Assembly: GCA_905214545.1 (NCBI GenBank) | Contig: CAJMMO010000006.1 | Coordinates: 1 to 50,163 of the forward strand | Direction of reading: 5' to 3' | Origin: an uncultured bacterium | GTDB lineage: Bacteria > Bacillota > Bacilli > Lactobacillales > Lactobacillaceae | DNA: 50,163 bases | Shown here: positions 23,298-31,509 of the stretch, in pieces | Layout of the letters: every line of letters begins with the position of its first letter | Numbering within the stretch: the first letter of the stretch is position 1 | Notes under the pieces: model-generated | What the model saw: the letters and a program-made list of their open reading frames with translations, nothing else | What the model was told of the DNA's origin: nothing | Databases searched by the model: none | Translations under genes and position numbers: made by a program

Positions 23298-23559
23298 AGT
23301 GGGCCTCGGCTTTCTTAATCTGCTGGTCTGACAGCAGCTTTTCTGAGCGGGCCTGCTCCCAGCTGTTAATTTTTTTATCGGACAGGTCGATCTGCGTCTG
23401 CAGGGTTGTCTTAAAAGCCTGGTCGCTGGTTTTTTCAGCCCGGTCTTTTTGCTTGAGCAAGTTGGGCGAAATCAGCAAGACCAGCATCGCGATGATGGCG
23501 ATGACAATGACCATTTCAATCAAAGTAAAAGCAGGCGCTTTTGTCTTTAAAGCCTTCAT
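23263..23559 (-). CDS. comGC: ComGC major pseudopilin
   Basis: This 98-aa protein is the main subunit of the competence pseudopilus. A short leader precedes FTLIEMVIVIAIIAMLVLLISPNLLKQKDRAEK, the classic type IV pilin helix with Glu at position 5. The residue before Phe is Ala (PAF) rather than the usual Gly, which is tolerated in some ComGC proteins but worth noting. A helical C-terminal region of about 60 residues follows. Strong AGGAGG site 6 bases before ATG 23557-23559; it starts 9 bases after the comGB stop. Confidence 0.93.
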   Translation of the reverse strand: MKALKTKAPAFTLIEMVIVIAIIAMLVLLISPNLLKQKDRAEKTSDQAFKTTLQTQIDLSDKKINSWEQARSEKLLSDQQIKKAEAHYAISNGKVTEK

Positions 23560-23568
23560 TTTTTCCTC

Positions 23569-24570
23569 CTAAAATGTCTGCATCATGGCGTACATCGGCA
23601 TGAGCAGCTTCAAATACATCCCGATAATCGCAATGCCGATGGCGATAAAGCACACCGGCTGAATGCTGACGATCAGCGAATTGATCTTTAAAATCAGCTC
23701 GTTAAAAAGCGACTGGCTGAGCAGCTGGCAGCGCTTGGCCAGTTCGCCGCGGTCTGCCCCGGCCGCCAGCAACAGCTGGAGCCGGTCCGGCAGCATCTTT
23801 TCGCCCGCCACCATCTCCTGCATGGTCGCCCCGGCCTCCATCTGCCCGGCAATCTTCGTTCCCAGGTAGCTTTGCAAAGAGTCGGCCGGCTGCTGGCAGG
23901 CCAGCTGGCAGATTTGCTGCATGCTGAAGCCGTTGCCCAGCAGCAGGGCCAGGTCAAAGGTCAGCAGGTATTGCACATAGACTTTGACGGCCGGCCCGAC
24001 GAAGGGGTAAGCGGCCAGTTTTTTCAAAGCAGCGTAGTTTTGTCTTTTAAAAAGCTGCCTGAGTCGTAAAATGGCCAGCGCAAACAAGGCAGCCAGCCCA
24101 ACTACCCCAGCCACGACGATGGTGCCCGGCAGCGAATCTTGCGTAAATTCTTTCTGCAAGATCGTCTGCATAAAGACCAGCAAAAACAGCATCATGGCCG
24201 CCAGCACCGCCGGGTAGGCCAGCTCGCCGCGAATCTTGCGCAGCTGCTTGTCTTTTAACTTCAAGAGCATGACCAGCTGGTCCAAACACCGCTCTAAGCG
24301 TCCCTCTTCAAAGGCCAGGTTGATCTGGGCGGCAATCGTGGCGCTGAAGCCTGCTTCCTGCAAGACTGCGCCTAGGCTTGCGCCGCCCGCCAGCTTCCGG
24401 CTCATCGCTGCCAGCAGGTCTTTTTTCTGCGGCCAAATCGCCGGCAAAAGCGCCAATCCCTGGTTAATGGCAAAGCCGTTGGCCAGCGCCTGGGCCAAGT
24501 AGCTTAAAAACTTGATCTGGTCTGCAGCATTGAGCTCAGCCCCACTGGTATCTTTGCGCAGTTTCAGCAC
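23569..24570 (-). CDS. comGB: ComGB, polytopic membrane protein of the competence pilus
   Basis: This 333-aa protein is related to GspF/PilC. It has two cytoplasmic four-helix domains and three membrane segments (about 118-136, 151-170 and 303-325). The PilC-like pattern GNGFSMQQICQLACQ and ATMQEMVAGEKMLPDRLQLLLAAGADRGEL is visible. It anchors the ATPase ComGA and assembles pseudopilins. The start is a GTG at 24568-24570 with AGGGGAAG upstream, overlapping the end of comGA by 35 bases. Confidence 0.92.
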   Translation of the reverse strand: MLKLRKDTSGAELNAADQIKFLSYLAQALANGFAINQGLALLPAIWPQKKDLLAAMSRKLAGGASLGAVLQEAGFSATIAAQINLAFEEGRLERCLDQLVMLLKLKDKQLRKIRGELAYPAVLAAMMLFLLVFMQTILQKEFTQDSLPGTIVVAGVVGLAALFALAILRLRQLFKRQNYAALKKLAAYPFVGPAVKVYVQYLLTFDLALLLGNGFSMQQICQLACQQPADSLQSYLGTKIAGQMEAGATMQEMVAGEKMLPDRLQLLLAAGADRGELAKRCQLLSQSLFNELILKINSLIVSIQPVCFIAIGIAIIGMYLKLLMPMYAMMQTF

Positions 24571-25489
24571 TGATCTTCCCCTCCTTTGCTAAGCTGGCCA
24601 GCTGGTCTTGCCAGGCAATAAAGCTGCCTGTTTTCTGCAAATCCGGCCCGCTGGCCAAGTCAAACAGGCAGGCCACCCCGTCAGGCGTCGGCAGCAGGCG
24701 CTGGTAAGAAACCGCCGTCAGGCAGTTGTCCAGCTGGCTGGAACTGACGCCCAGCCCGCGCAGCCGCGCCACGGTCTGCAAAGTGCTTTTGGCGTGGACC
24801 GTCGCCAAGACCAGGTGCCCGCTCAAGGCCGCGTTGACCGCAATCTGGGCCGTCTCGCTGTCCCTGATCTCGCCGATGATCAAGATGTCCGGGCGGTGGC
24901 GCAGAGCCGCCTTCAGCAGACTGGCGTAGCTGATGCCCGCCTTCAAGTTGACCTGGGCCTGGAAAAAGGCCGGCTCTTTAATCTCCACCGGGTCTTCAAT
25001 GGTCATGACCATCTGCTGGCCGCAAATCTTGGCCGCCAGATCATACATAAAGCTGGTCTTGCCGCTGCCCGTAGGCCCGCTGGTGATGATCAGCCCGCGC
25101 TGCTGGGCCAAAGCCCTGAATTTTTCAAACTGCTCCGGCAAAAAATAGCGGTTATCCCCGCGCGCATAGATCAGCCTGATGACTAAGGACTCGCGGTCCA
25201 AGTAGTCGCCGACGCTGGAAAAACGCAAAAAAAGCTGCAGGCCGCCTTTTTCAAAGCTCAAAGCCCCGATCTGCGGGCGCCGGTGTTCCGACAAATCCAT
25301 CTGGGCCTCGTATTTTAAACAGTTGATCAGCCCCTGCCCGGTCTGCTGGTCCAGCTCTTTTTGCAAGACCAGCCCCTGCCAGGTGCGAAAATAGACCGCA
25401 AAGCCTGCCTTGGGCAGGATAAAGATGTCGCTGCACTTTTGCTTGGCGGCCGCCGTAATCAACGCGGCGGCTAAGTCGCTGCTCTTCAT
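24536..25489 (-). CDS. comGA: ComGA, secretion ATPase of the competence pilus
   Basis: This 317-aa GspE/PilB-type ATPase powers assembly of the DNA-uptake pseudopilus at the cytoplasmic face. Motifs are Walker A GPTGSGKTSFMYDL, an Asp box MTIEDPVEIKEP, Walker B RPDILIIGEIRDSETA, and His box HLVLATVHAKSTLQTVARL. The N-terminal region is short, as in ComGA. The ATG at 25487-25489 has a GAGGGGG site. It is the first gene of the comGA-GG-ytxK(-ackA) series and follows the yebC terminator. The whole set looks intact except the very short comGG. No ComX/ComK-type promoter box was identified with confidence. Confidence 0.95.
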   Translation of the reverse strand: MKSSDLAAALITAAAKQKCSDIFILPKAGFAVYFRTWQGLVLQKELDQQTGQGLINCLKYEAQMDLSEHRRPQIGALSFEKGGLQLFLRFSSVGDYLDRESLVIRLIYARGDNRYFLPEQFEKFRALAQQRGLIITSGPTGSGKTSFMYDLAAKICGQQMVMTIEDPVEIKEPAFFQAQVNLKAGISYASLLKAALRHRPDILIIGEIRDSETAQIAVNAALSGHLVLATVHAKSTLQTVARLRGLGVSSSQLDNCLTAVSYQRLLPTPDGVACLFDLASGPDLQKTGSFIAWQDQLASLAKEGKISAETAQRYQWG

Positions 25490-25521
25490 TTTTTCTACCC
25501 CCTCTCACCAGTAAAATACGC

Positions 25522-25560
25522 AAAAAAATAAGCCTTGGCTTTAAAAGCCAAGGCTTATTT
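25522..25560 (-). terminator. terminator of yebC
   Basis: An AATAAGCCTTGGC / GCCAAGGCTTATT stem (25527-25559) with a short AT loop and a T-run on the minus strand lies 10 bases after the yebC stop. Confidence 0.85.
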
Positions 25561-25569
25561 CATTTATTT

Positions 25570-26301
25570 TTATTCGTCATCGTCAGCCGCAGCGGTGTAA
25601 ACGTTAGAAACGTCATCGTTGTCTTCCAGCTGTTCGATCAGGTGCTCGTATTGTTCCTTCTTGTCGGCAGGAACAGGCGTGGTGTTTTGCGGAACCATGG
25701 TCAGTTCAGCAGCAGCCAGCTTGTAGCCGTCCTTTTCCAGAGCGTCGCGGACAGCAGTGAATTGCTTAGGGTCAGTGTAGATTTCGTAAGCTTCATCACT
25801 GGTTTCCAAGTCGTCGCCGCCGGCGTCCATGACGTCCAGCAAAACTTGGTCTTCGTCAGCGTCGGTAGTTGAGCGGTCAATTGCGATGTAGCCCTTGCGG
25901 TCGAACATGTAGGCAACTGAACCGGTAGCGCCCATGGAGCCGCCGTTTCTAGTGAAGGCAACACGGACTGCAGAAGCAGTTCTGTTCTTGTTATCGGTCA
26001 AAGCTTCGACAAAGACTGCCACGCCGCCTGGTGCGTAGCCTTCGTAAGTAATTTCATCGTAGTGTTCGTCAGAATTGCCTTCGGCCTTCTTGATCGCACG
26101 TTCGATGTTGCTCTTAGGCATGTTGTTTGCACGCGCTTTATCCATGACCATCCGCAGAGAAGGATTACCTGAAGGATCAGGACCACCACTCTTTGCTGCC
26201 ATATAAAGTTCACGAGATAATTTCTGGAAGATTTTACCTCTTTTAGCGTCCTGTGCATTCTTGCGGCCTTGAATATTGTGCCATTTTGAATGTCCTGACA
26301 T
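25570..26301 (-). CDS. yebC: YebC/PmpR family protein (TACO1-like)
   Basis: This 243-aa protein matches the family throughout: MSGHSKWHNIQGRKNAQDAKRGKIFQKLSRELYMAAKSGG at the N terminus, NMPKSNIERAIKKAEG, YEGYAPGGVAVFVEALTDNKNRTASAVR, FTRNGGSMGATGSVAYMFDRKG and the acidic C terminus EDNDDVSNVYTAAADDDE. The family was described as transcriptional regulators in bacteria, and more recent work links relatives to translation of proline-rich sequences. ATG at 26299-26301 with AGAAGGAT upstream. It is a single gene with its own terminator, upstream of comGA. Confidence 0.95.
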   Translation of the reverse strand: MSGHSKWHNIQGRKNAQDAKRGKIFQKLSRELYMAAKSGGPDPSGNPSLRMVMDKARANNMPKSNIERAIKKAEGNSDEHYDEITYEGYAPGGVAVFVEALTDNKNRTASAVRVAFTRNGGSMGATGSVAYMFDRKGYIAIDRSTTDADEDQVLLDVMDAGGDDLETSDEAYEIYTDPKQFTAVRDALEKDGYKLAAAELTMVPQNTTPVPADKKEQYEHLIEQLEDNDDVSNVYTAAADDDE

Positions 26302-26607
26302 TACAATCCTTCTTTCTTCTAACTATATTTTTAACGTAATAATTTTAACTCAGCTCATAGTCAAATTCAATTTAAACCGTAAGAAAAGGGCCTGCTCGCC
26401 TATGCGCAGGTCCTTTCGAGTTGTAAAGAAAAATATGAGTCAATGAAAAAACGATTCAATTAAGATAAATCATTTAGTTAGCTAAAAATTAAGAGGATAA
26501 AAAATGAACTCATTTAAATTCCAATCATCAATCATAGTTAATCTTTCAACTCGTTTTCATCATAACATTTATTTTCGCCTTTATGAAAAAATACTGGCAA
26601 ATTTTCA
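26302..26607. other. intergenic region between yebC and the tyrosine phosphatase gene
   Basis: The part from 26302 to 26380 holds the yebC ribosome site and probably its promoter. A terminator-like hairpin lies at 26380-26416. From 26417 to 26607 the sequence is AT-rich, unlike the surroundings. It contains one plus-strand frame of 56 codons (26504-26674) with an AGAGGAT site, which I do not count as a gene because it runs antisense into the phosphatase 3' end and has no recognisable product. Confidence 0.5.
26380..26416 (-). terminator. terminator-like hairpin downstream of the tyrosine phosphatase gene
   Basis: On the minus strand AAAGGACCTGC (26416-26406) pairs with GCAGGCCCTTT (26395-26385), followed by a TCTT tract. 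It lies about 190 bases past the phosphatase stop and before the yebC start. The CCTGC/GCAGG core resembles the glmM and eno terminators. Confidence 0.6.
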
Positions 26608-27091
26608 TTATTTTCTTTTTTCAGAAAGCAAATGCTCAAGCAAGGCGGTACAGCCTTTTTCAATCTCGGAATAGGCCAGCTCGAAGTCGTTGCTGAACCA
26701 AGGGTCATCGATGTCCTTGTGCGAGCCCGTAAACTGCAGGAGCTTGTATTCCTTGTGCTGCGGGTCGCCACCGGCAATCCGGTTCATGTCGTAAAAGTTT
26801 TCCTCGTCCATCCCGATCAGGTAGTCGTACTTGTCGTAGTCGCTTTTTTTCATGAGCGTGGCGTGGTGGCTGCCAAAAGGCACGTTGTGCTTAGTTAACA
26901 CACGCTTGGCCCGGGCGTCGATGCCGTGGCCCCCAGTCGTCGCCGAATGGAATCTCGTCGCGCGTCAAAGCCTTCGAGTCGATTTGGAACTGGTCGCCGA
27001 GCTTTTGCTCATTGACCTTCTGCTGCAAGATTGCAGCGGCCATTGGCGACCGGCAGATGTTGCCGTGGCATAAAAACAGAATCTTAATCAT
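26608..27091 (-). pseudogene. low-molecular-weight protein-tyrosine phosphatase, frameshifted
   Basis: The N-terminal piece from ATG 27089-27091 begins MIKILFLCHGNICRSPMAAA, the CX5R phosphate-binding loop (Cys at about 8, Arg at about 14). It continues to TRDEIPFGDDWG, then leaves frame at a run of five Gs (26934-26930) and stops at 26891. Removing one G joins it to the frame ending at 26608, which reads GHGIDARAKRVLTKHN, YDYLIGMDEEN and the general-acid loop DIDDPWF. The restored protein would be about 160 aa, normal for LMW-PTP. Such enzymes dephosphorylate Tyr/Arg residues, often in capsule or stress control. The ATG overlaps the stop of the upstream membrane-protein gene. All catalytic parts are intact, so the break is recent or an error. 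Confidence 0.85.
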
Positions 27092-27801
27092 CGCTTCACC
27101 CTTCTTTTTGCAAAATGACGGCCGATTTGCCAGACGATCAAGGCAATGACCATGATGAGCACGGCCAGCGTGCAATTGCTGCCTAAAGTGACCTCAATGC
27201 CCGGGTAGACTGAAGTCTGCAGGCTGGCAGCCAGCTGCTGAGCTACAACTGCCAGCAGGCCGTAGCAGCCGGCGGTTAACAGCAAGCCGAGCCAGACGCC
27301 GGTCGTGTGGCCGAACAGCACCAGCAAGACGCAGACTGCAAAGACCGCACAGGCGGCCAGGAAATAGGTCTTATATTGGTCCAAGTAGGAATTGAGCTGG
27401 GTCACCTGCTCGCTGCGCATCGCCTTTTTCACATAGCGGCGGGCGTACTTTTCCAAAAACGGGACCTGCTTTAAGGGCGCCACGGCCTCGTCTGCAAACT
27501 GTTTTTCAACGTTTTCTTTGTTTGCACTCAGTTCATAGAGGCTGGCGTAAGACATTTCATAATGCACCCGCTTGGGCAGCCCCGTCAGCAGCTGGTCTTC
27601 TGCACCCGTCTGCTTGAACAAGGACAGCGCTTCGTTTAAGTCTTCACTGCCCTGGGCCTTGATCTCACGGTTGATGACGTGTTTGACCAGGCCGTGAAAA
27701 TTGTTGACCTTCAGGCTGGCCGGCGTCGTCAGCAGCATCCCAAAAGATACCAGCATCAAGATTGCTGTGAGCAGCCTGGCCCAAAAACTATTTTTCTTCA
27801 T
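27088..27801 (-). CDS. uncharacterised membrane protein
   Basis: I do not recognise this 237-aa protein. It has an N-terminal helix (about 9-28), an extracytoplasmic helical domain of about 110 residues (about 30-140, rich in Lys/Glu/Gln), then three membrane helices (about 145-163, 168-190 and 205-225) and a basic C terminus (RHFAKRRVKR). The topology suggests a domain outside the cell held by a helical bundle. It overlaps the tyrosine phosphatase gene by 4 bases (ATGA), so the two are translationally coupled. It follows a HAD phosphatase gene by 12 bases. Confidence 0.7.
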   Translation of the reverse strand: MKKNSFWARLLTAILMLVSFGMLLTTPASLKVNNFHGLVKHVINREIKAQGSEDLNEALSLFKQTGAEDQLLTGLPKRVHYEMSYASLYELSANKENVEKQFADEAVAPLKQVPFLEKYARRYVKKAMRSEQVTQLNSYLDQYKTYFLAACAVFAVCVLLVLFGHTTGVWLGLLLTAGCYGLLAVVAQQLAASLQTSVYPGIEVTLGSNCTLAVLIMVIALIVWQIGRHFAKRRVKR

Positions 27802-27813
27802 AAAAAAGCCCTC

Positions 27814-28614
27814 TCACAGTACTAACTCGTCAACGGCATAAGCGATCCCGTTGTTGTCGTTAGTGCGGGTCACAAAGTCGGCTTTTTCTTTTAATTCAGA
27901 GACCGCGTTGCCCATCGCTACCTTGTAAAAGCCGGGCGTGGTAAACATCGACAAGTCGTTGCGGTGGTCGCCGAAGACCATGACCTGCTCAGGCGCAATG
28001 CCCAGCCGGCCGGCCAGCTCGGCCACAGCCTTGCCCTTGGACGTCGTGTTCAAGGTGCATTCGATGATCTGGCCGCCGGTACGCAAGATGTCGAACTTGT
28101 CGCCTAACACTGGCGGCACTTCTTCCATGACTTGGTCCATCTGCGCCGGCGTGCCCGTGTATTCGGCCTTGAAGTACTGCAGGTCTTGCGGAATTTCGTC
28201 CACGTGCAGGTAGCGCGTAAAGTTCATGCTGGCCAGGTGCTTCATGAACGGCGTTTCGATCTTATCCATGGTGTAGTAGCCGTCTTCGTGCATAAAGCAC
28301 AGCTGGCAGCCAGCATCTTCTGCATACTTGAAAAAGGCACTGGCCTGTTTTGCGTCAAAGCAGTGTTTAAACAAGGGCGCGCCTGCCATGGTTTCGGCAG
28401 CGGCGCCGTTGTAGACGATCAGCGGGTTGTCTTCTTTTAAGCCCAGCGTTTCCATGTGCGGCCGCACGCCGGTCAAGGGACGGCCGGAAACCGGCACGAC
28501 CTTGATGCCGCGCGCCATGGCCTTTTGCAAGGCTTCTTGCGTCAACTTGGCAATTTTTTTGCCGCTGGTCAGCAGCGTACCATCTAAGTCGGTGGCAATT
28601 AAGTTAATCTCCAT
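27814..28614 (-). CDS. Cof-type HAD phosphatase
   Basis: The ATG at 28612-28614 (GGGAG upstream) gives 266 aa. HAD motifs: DLDGTLL (about 8-14, nucleophile and acid Asp), VPVSGRP (motif II), a conserved Lys before motif IV and VMFGDHRNDLSMF with a C2-type cap between motifs II and III. The family hydrolyses sugar phosphates, FMN or similar phosphomonoesters; the substrate is not predictable. It is a paralogue of the adjacent gene at 28663, separated from it by a terminator. Confidence 0.88.
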   Translation of the reverse strand: MEINLIATDLDGTLLTSGKKIAKLTQEALQKAMARGIKVVPVSGRPLTGVRPHMETLGLKEDNPLIVYNGAAAETMAGAPLFKHCFDAKQASAFFKYAEDAGCQLCFMHEDGYYTMDKIETPFMKHLASMNFTRYLHVDEIPQDLQYFKAEYTGTPAQMDQVMEEVPPVLGDKFDILRTGGQIIECTLNTTSKGKAVAELAGRLGIAPEQVMVFGDHRNDLSMFTTPGFYKVAMGNAVSELKEKADFVTRTNDNNGIAYAVDELVL

Positions 28615-28625
28615 TTTTTCTCCCA

Positions 28626-28653
28626 AACAAAAAACCGGTAGCATACCGGTTTT
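28626..28653 (-). terminator. terminator between the two HAD genes
   Basis: AAAACCGGTA and TACCGGTTTT form a perfect 10-bp stem with a GCA loop (28631-28653). A T-run follows on the minus strand immediately before the next gene's ribosome site. Confidence 0.8.
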
Positions 28654-28662
28654 AGTTTAATC

Positions 28663-29472
28663 TTACAGCACAAATTTTGCCAGCGCCGCGGCCACCCCGT
28701 CGTGGTTGTTGTCGACCGTGACGTAGTCGGCGCGGGAACGGACGGCCGTGATGCCGTTTTCCATGGCCACTTTGAAAAAGTCAGGGTTTTTAAACATGGA
28801 CAAGTCATTGCCCTGGTCGCCGAAGATCATGACTTCCTTCGGGTCGACCCCCAGCAACTGAGCCAGCTTGACCACGGCCCTGCCCTTGGAGGCCTTCTTT
28901 GAGGTCACCGCCAAGGTGTAGGCGTTGGATTGCACAACGGCGTAACGTTCTGCAAACCAGGCCGGCAGGTTTTCCTTGAACTTGATAATTTCTTCTGCCG
29001 TGCCGGTGAATTCAGCCTTCAAATATCTGAAATCAGGCTTGAAGTCGTCGTAGTCTTTGATCAGGATCGGCATCCGGGTCAGCTCGGAGTTGCGGGCCAT
29101 CTGCAAGGACAGCTCGCGGTCCATGGTCAAAAAGTTGTGCAGCGTCTCGAAGTGGACGTGGATTTGGTTTTCCGACCAGATTTTGGCAAAGGTCTGAAAA
29201 TCATGATAGTCCAGGTCCTCGGTGGCCAAGATCCGGCCCGTGAGGTCTTGAATCAGGCCCCCGTTGTATAAAATTGCGTATTCATCGCTGCCAGCCAGGC
29301 CCAGCTGATCTAAGAAAGGTTTAATCCCAGACAGCGGGCGGCTGGAAGTTAAAACAACCTTGATGCCCATCTTGTGGGCTGCCGCCAAGGCTTTTTCAGA
29401 AGCCGGCGCAATCTTTTTTTCAGAATTAAGCAGGGTTCCATCTAAGTCGGTGGCAATTATTTTAACGGTCAT
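28663..29472 (-). CDS. Cof-type HAD phosphatase (second copy)
   Basis: The ATG at 29470-29472 (GTGGAG 10 bases upstream) gives 269 aa; the frame extends five codons to a GTG at 29487. Motifs are ATDLDGTLLN, VLTSSRPLSG, a Lys in SKKASKGRAVV and VMIFGDQGNDLSMF. It carries the same C2 cap type as the following gene, pointing to local duplication. It starts 18 bases after the glmS stop, without a terminator between, so glmS transcripts may run into it. Confidence 0.88.
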   Translation of the reverse strand: MTVKIIATDLDGTLLNSEKKIAPASEKALAAAHKMGIKVVLTSSRPLSGIKPFLDQLGLAGSDEYAILYNGGLIQDLTGRILATEDLDYHDFQTFAKIWSENQIHVHFETLHNFLTMDRELSLQMARNSELTRMPILIKDYDDFKPDFRYLKAEFTGTAEEIIKFKENLPAWFAERYAVVQSNAYTLAVTSKKASKGRAVVKLAQLLGVDPKEVMIFGDQGNDLSMFKNPDFFKVAMENGITAVRSRADYVTVDNNHDGVAAALAKFVL

Positions 29473-29490
29473 TTTGCTGTGCTCCACAAT

Positions 29491-31299
29491 TTATTCGACA
29501 GTAACACTTTTGGCCAGGTTGCGCGGCTTGTCGACGTCGAAGCCCTTGTTCTTTGATGCGTAGTAAGCCAAAAGCTGAGCTGGGATCACGGTGACCAGCG
29601 GACTCATGTAGTAGTCGATGTCTGGCAAGACGACGTCGTCGCCTTCCTTGGCAAACTTCTTGCCGGCAAAGACCAAAACGTTGGCGCCGCGGCTCTGCAC
29701 TTCGCGGATGTTGCCGCGGGTCAGGTCAGCGGTGGCCGGGTCGTTGATCAAAGCAATGACCGGCGTGCCCTTTTCAATCAAGGCGATGGTGCCGTGCTTT
29801 AATTCAGCGGCGGCAAAGCCTTCGGTTTGGATGTAGGAAACTTCCTTCAGCTTCAGGGCGCCCTCCAAGGCAACGGCGTAGTCGATGCCGCGGCCGATGT
29901 AAAAGGCGTTGCGCGTAGTCTTCAGGTACTTCTTGGTCAAGGCGTCGATCTTGTCTTTGCCGTCAACCAGCTGCTGCATCCCTTCTGCGGCCAGCGCCAA
30001 CTGGTGCTTCAAGTCAAAGTCCAGGGCAGCCTGCTTGCCGAGCTTTTCGCCGACAGCCTTGGCAAAGACTGCTTGGACAGCGATTTGCGCGGTGTAGGCC
30101 TTAGTTGAGGCCACGGCGATTTCTGGGCCGGCCTTCAGCAGCATCGTGTAGGTTGCTTCCCGAGACAGGGTTGAGCCTTCCACGTTGGTCATGGTCAGAC
30201 TCGGCAGGTGGCGTTCGTCAACTTGCTTCAAGACCACGCGGGAGTCGGCGGTTTCGCCGGACTGGGTCAAGAAGATGAAGAACGGGTGCTTTGACAGGCG
30301 TGGGAAGTGGTAGCCGAACTCTGAAGCCAGGCCTACTTCGACAGGGATGTCGGTGTATTTTTCAATGATGTTCTTGCCCACCAGGCCGGCGTGGTAGCTG
30401 GTCCCGGCAGCCAAGATGTAGAACTTGTCAGCCTTGGCAGCTGCTTCTACGATGTCGTCTTCAACAACCGGCTTGCCGTTGACGTCCAGGTATTCTTGCG
30501 AAATCCGGCGCATCACTGCAGGCTGTTCGTCAATTTCCTTGAGCATGTAGAATTCGTAAGTGCCCTTGGAAGCAGCATTCGGGTCGATGTCCAATTCCTT
30601 GGCCGGACGGTCGACTTTTTCACCCTCAGCGTTTTCAATGACGACGTTGTCTTTAGTGACGTCGGCTACGTCGCCGTCTTGCAGGTTAACGAAGGTCTTG
30701 GTTTGGTCCAAAACTGAAACTGCGTCAGAAGCGATAATGTTAAAACCGGCGCCCAAGCCCAGCATCATCGGGCTCTTGTTCTTGGCGATGAAGATGTGCT
30801 CTGGGTTTTCAGAGTCAACCAGTAAAAAGGCGTAAGAGCCTTCGATCAGGCGGACAGCCTTTTTAAAGGCCTCAAATGAGGACAGGCCGTCTTTGGCAAA
30901 CTTGTCGACCAGCTGCACTGCAACTTCGGTGTCGGTGTCGGAAGCAAACTTGACGCCTGCCAGGTACTTTTCCTTCAAGTCAGCGTAGTTTTCGATCACA
31001 CCATTGTGGACCAGGTAAAAACGCTTGTCGGAAGAAAATTGCGGGTGAGCGTTGGCAACAGTTGGTTTGCCGTGAGTTGCCCAACGGGTGTGACCAATCC
31101 CGACTAAGCCTTGCTCGTCAGGGGTCAGTTCAGCTTCCAAGTTCTTAATCCGGCCTACGGCCTTGGTCAGGTATTGGTGGCCAGCTAAATCATTGAGATA
31201 AATCCCAGCTGAGTCGTAGCCGCGGTATTCCAAGTTTTTCAAACCGTTCAGAATAACTTCGCGAGCCGGCTTACCAACAACTCCTACAATACCACACAT
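29491..31299 (-). CDS. glmS: glutamine-fructose-6-phosphate aminotransferase (isomerising)
   Basis: This 602-aa enzyme makes glucosamine-6-phosphate from fructose-6-phosphate and glutamine, the first step to UDP-GlcNAc. The N-terminal glutaminase has Cys2 (MCGIVGVVG), YRGYDSAG and HTRWATHG. Two SIS sugar-isomerase domains follow (about 285-420 and 455-590), with AAGTSYHAG, TQSGETADS and the C-terminal DKPRNLAKSVTVE, where the last residues carry the catalytic Lys. AAAGGAG site 6 bases before ATG 31297-31299. No glmS ribozyme core is visible in the leader. The product passes to GlmM encoded upstream. Confidence 0.97.
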   Translation of the reverse strand: MCGIVGVVGKPAREVILNGLKNLEYRGYDSAGIYLNDLAGHQYLTKAVGRIKNLEAELTPDEQGLVGIGHTRWATHGKPTVANAHPQFSSDKRFYLVHNGVIENYADLKEKYLAGVKFASDTDTEVAVQLVDKFAKDGLSSFEAFKKAVRLIEGSYAFLLVDSENPEHIFIAKNKSPMMLGLGAGFNIIASDAVSVLDQTKTFVNLQDGDVADVTKDNVVIENAEGEKVDRPAKELDIDPNAASKGTYEFYMLKEIDEQPAVMRRISQEYLDVNGKPVVEDDIVEAAAKADKFYILAAGTSYHAGLVGKNIIEKYTDIPVEVGLASEFGYHFPRLSKHPFFIFLTQSGETADSRVVLKQVDERHLPSLTMTNVEGSTLSREATYTMLLKAGPEIAVASTKAYTAQIAVQAVFAKAVGEKLGKQAALDFDLKHQLALAAEGMQQLVDGKDKIDALTKKYLKTTRNAFYIGRGIDYAVALEGALKLKEVSYIQTEGFAAAELKHGTIALIEKGTPVIALINDPATADLTRGNIREVQSRGANVLVFAGKKFAKEGDDVVLPDIDYYMSPLVTVIPAQLLAYYASKNKGFDVDKPRNLAKSVTVE

Positions 31300-31387
31300 A
31301 TTTTTTCTCCTTTGAATAGAGCCAGCCTAATTGGTCTAACTCCCTTATTTAGCATTATCAACTTAGTTTCAAAATTTAACAAGCTTT

Positions 31388-31416
31388 ATATTAGCGATTA
31401 TTCCATAGGGGGTCAA
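31388..31416 (-). promoter_or_regulatory. promoter of glmS
   Basis: On the minus strand TTGACC (31416-31411) and TAATAT (31393-31388) are separated by exactly 17 bases. This leaves a leader of about 80 bases before the glmS ATG. It is one of the best sigma-A type matches in the window. Confidence 0.7.
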
Positions 31417-31462
31417 GCGATTGCTCCCTGCCCTCTTTTAAAAATTGGTCTAGTCGAAAAGA

Positions 31463-31493
31463 TAAAAAAAGACCCTGCTGACGCAGGATCCTT
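31463..31493 (-). terminator. terminator of glmM
   Basis: On the minus strand AAGGATCCTGC (31493-31483) pairs with GCAGGGTCTT (31478-31469), loop GTCA, followed by seven Ts. It separates the cdaA-cdaR-glmM unit from glmS. Confidence 0.85.
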
Positions 31494-31509
31494 TTCAAGC
31501 TAATTGCCC

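Noticed and set aside
26504..26674. 56-codon plus-strand frame with an AGAGGAT ribosome-like site
   Set aside because: It is in AT-rich sequence, runs antisense into the phosphatase gene, and its product shows no domain, signal or helix. Too weak to call a gene.
31300..31387. A riboswitch or T-box in the glmS leader
   Set aside because: Only short AT-rich inverted segments are visible, with no T-box motif and no terminator before the ribosome site.
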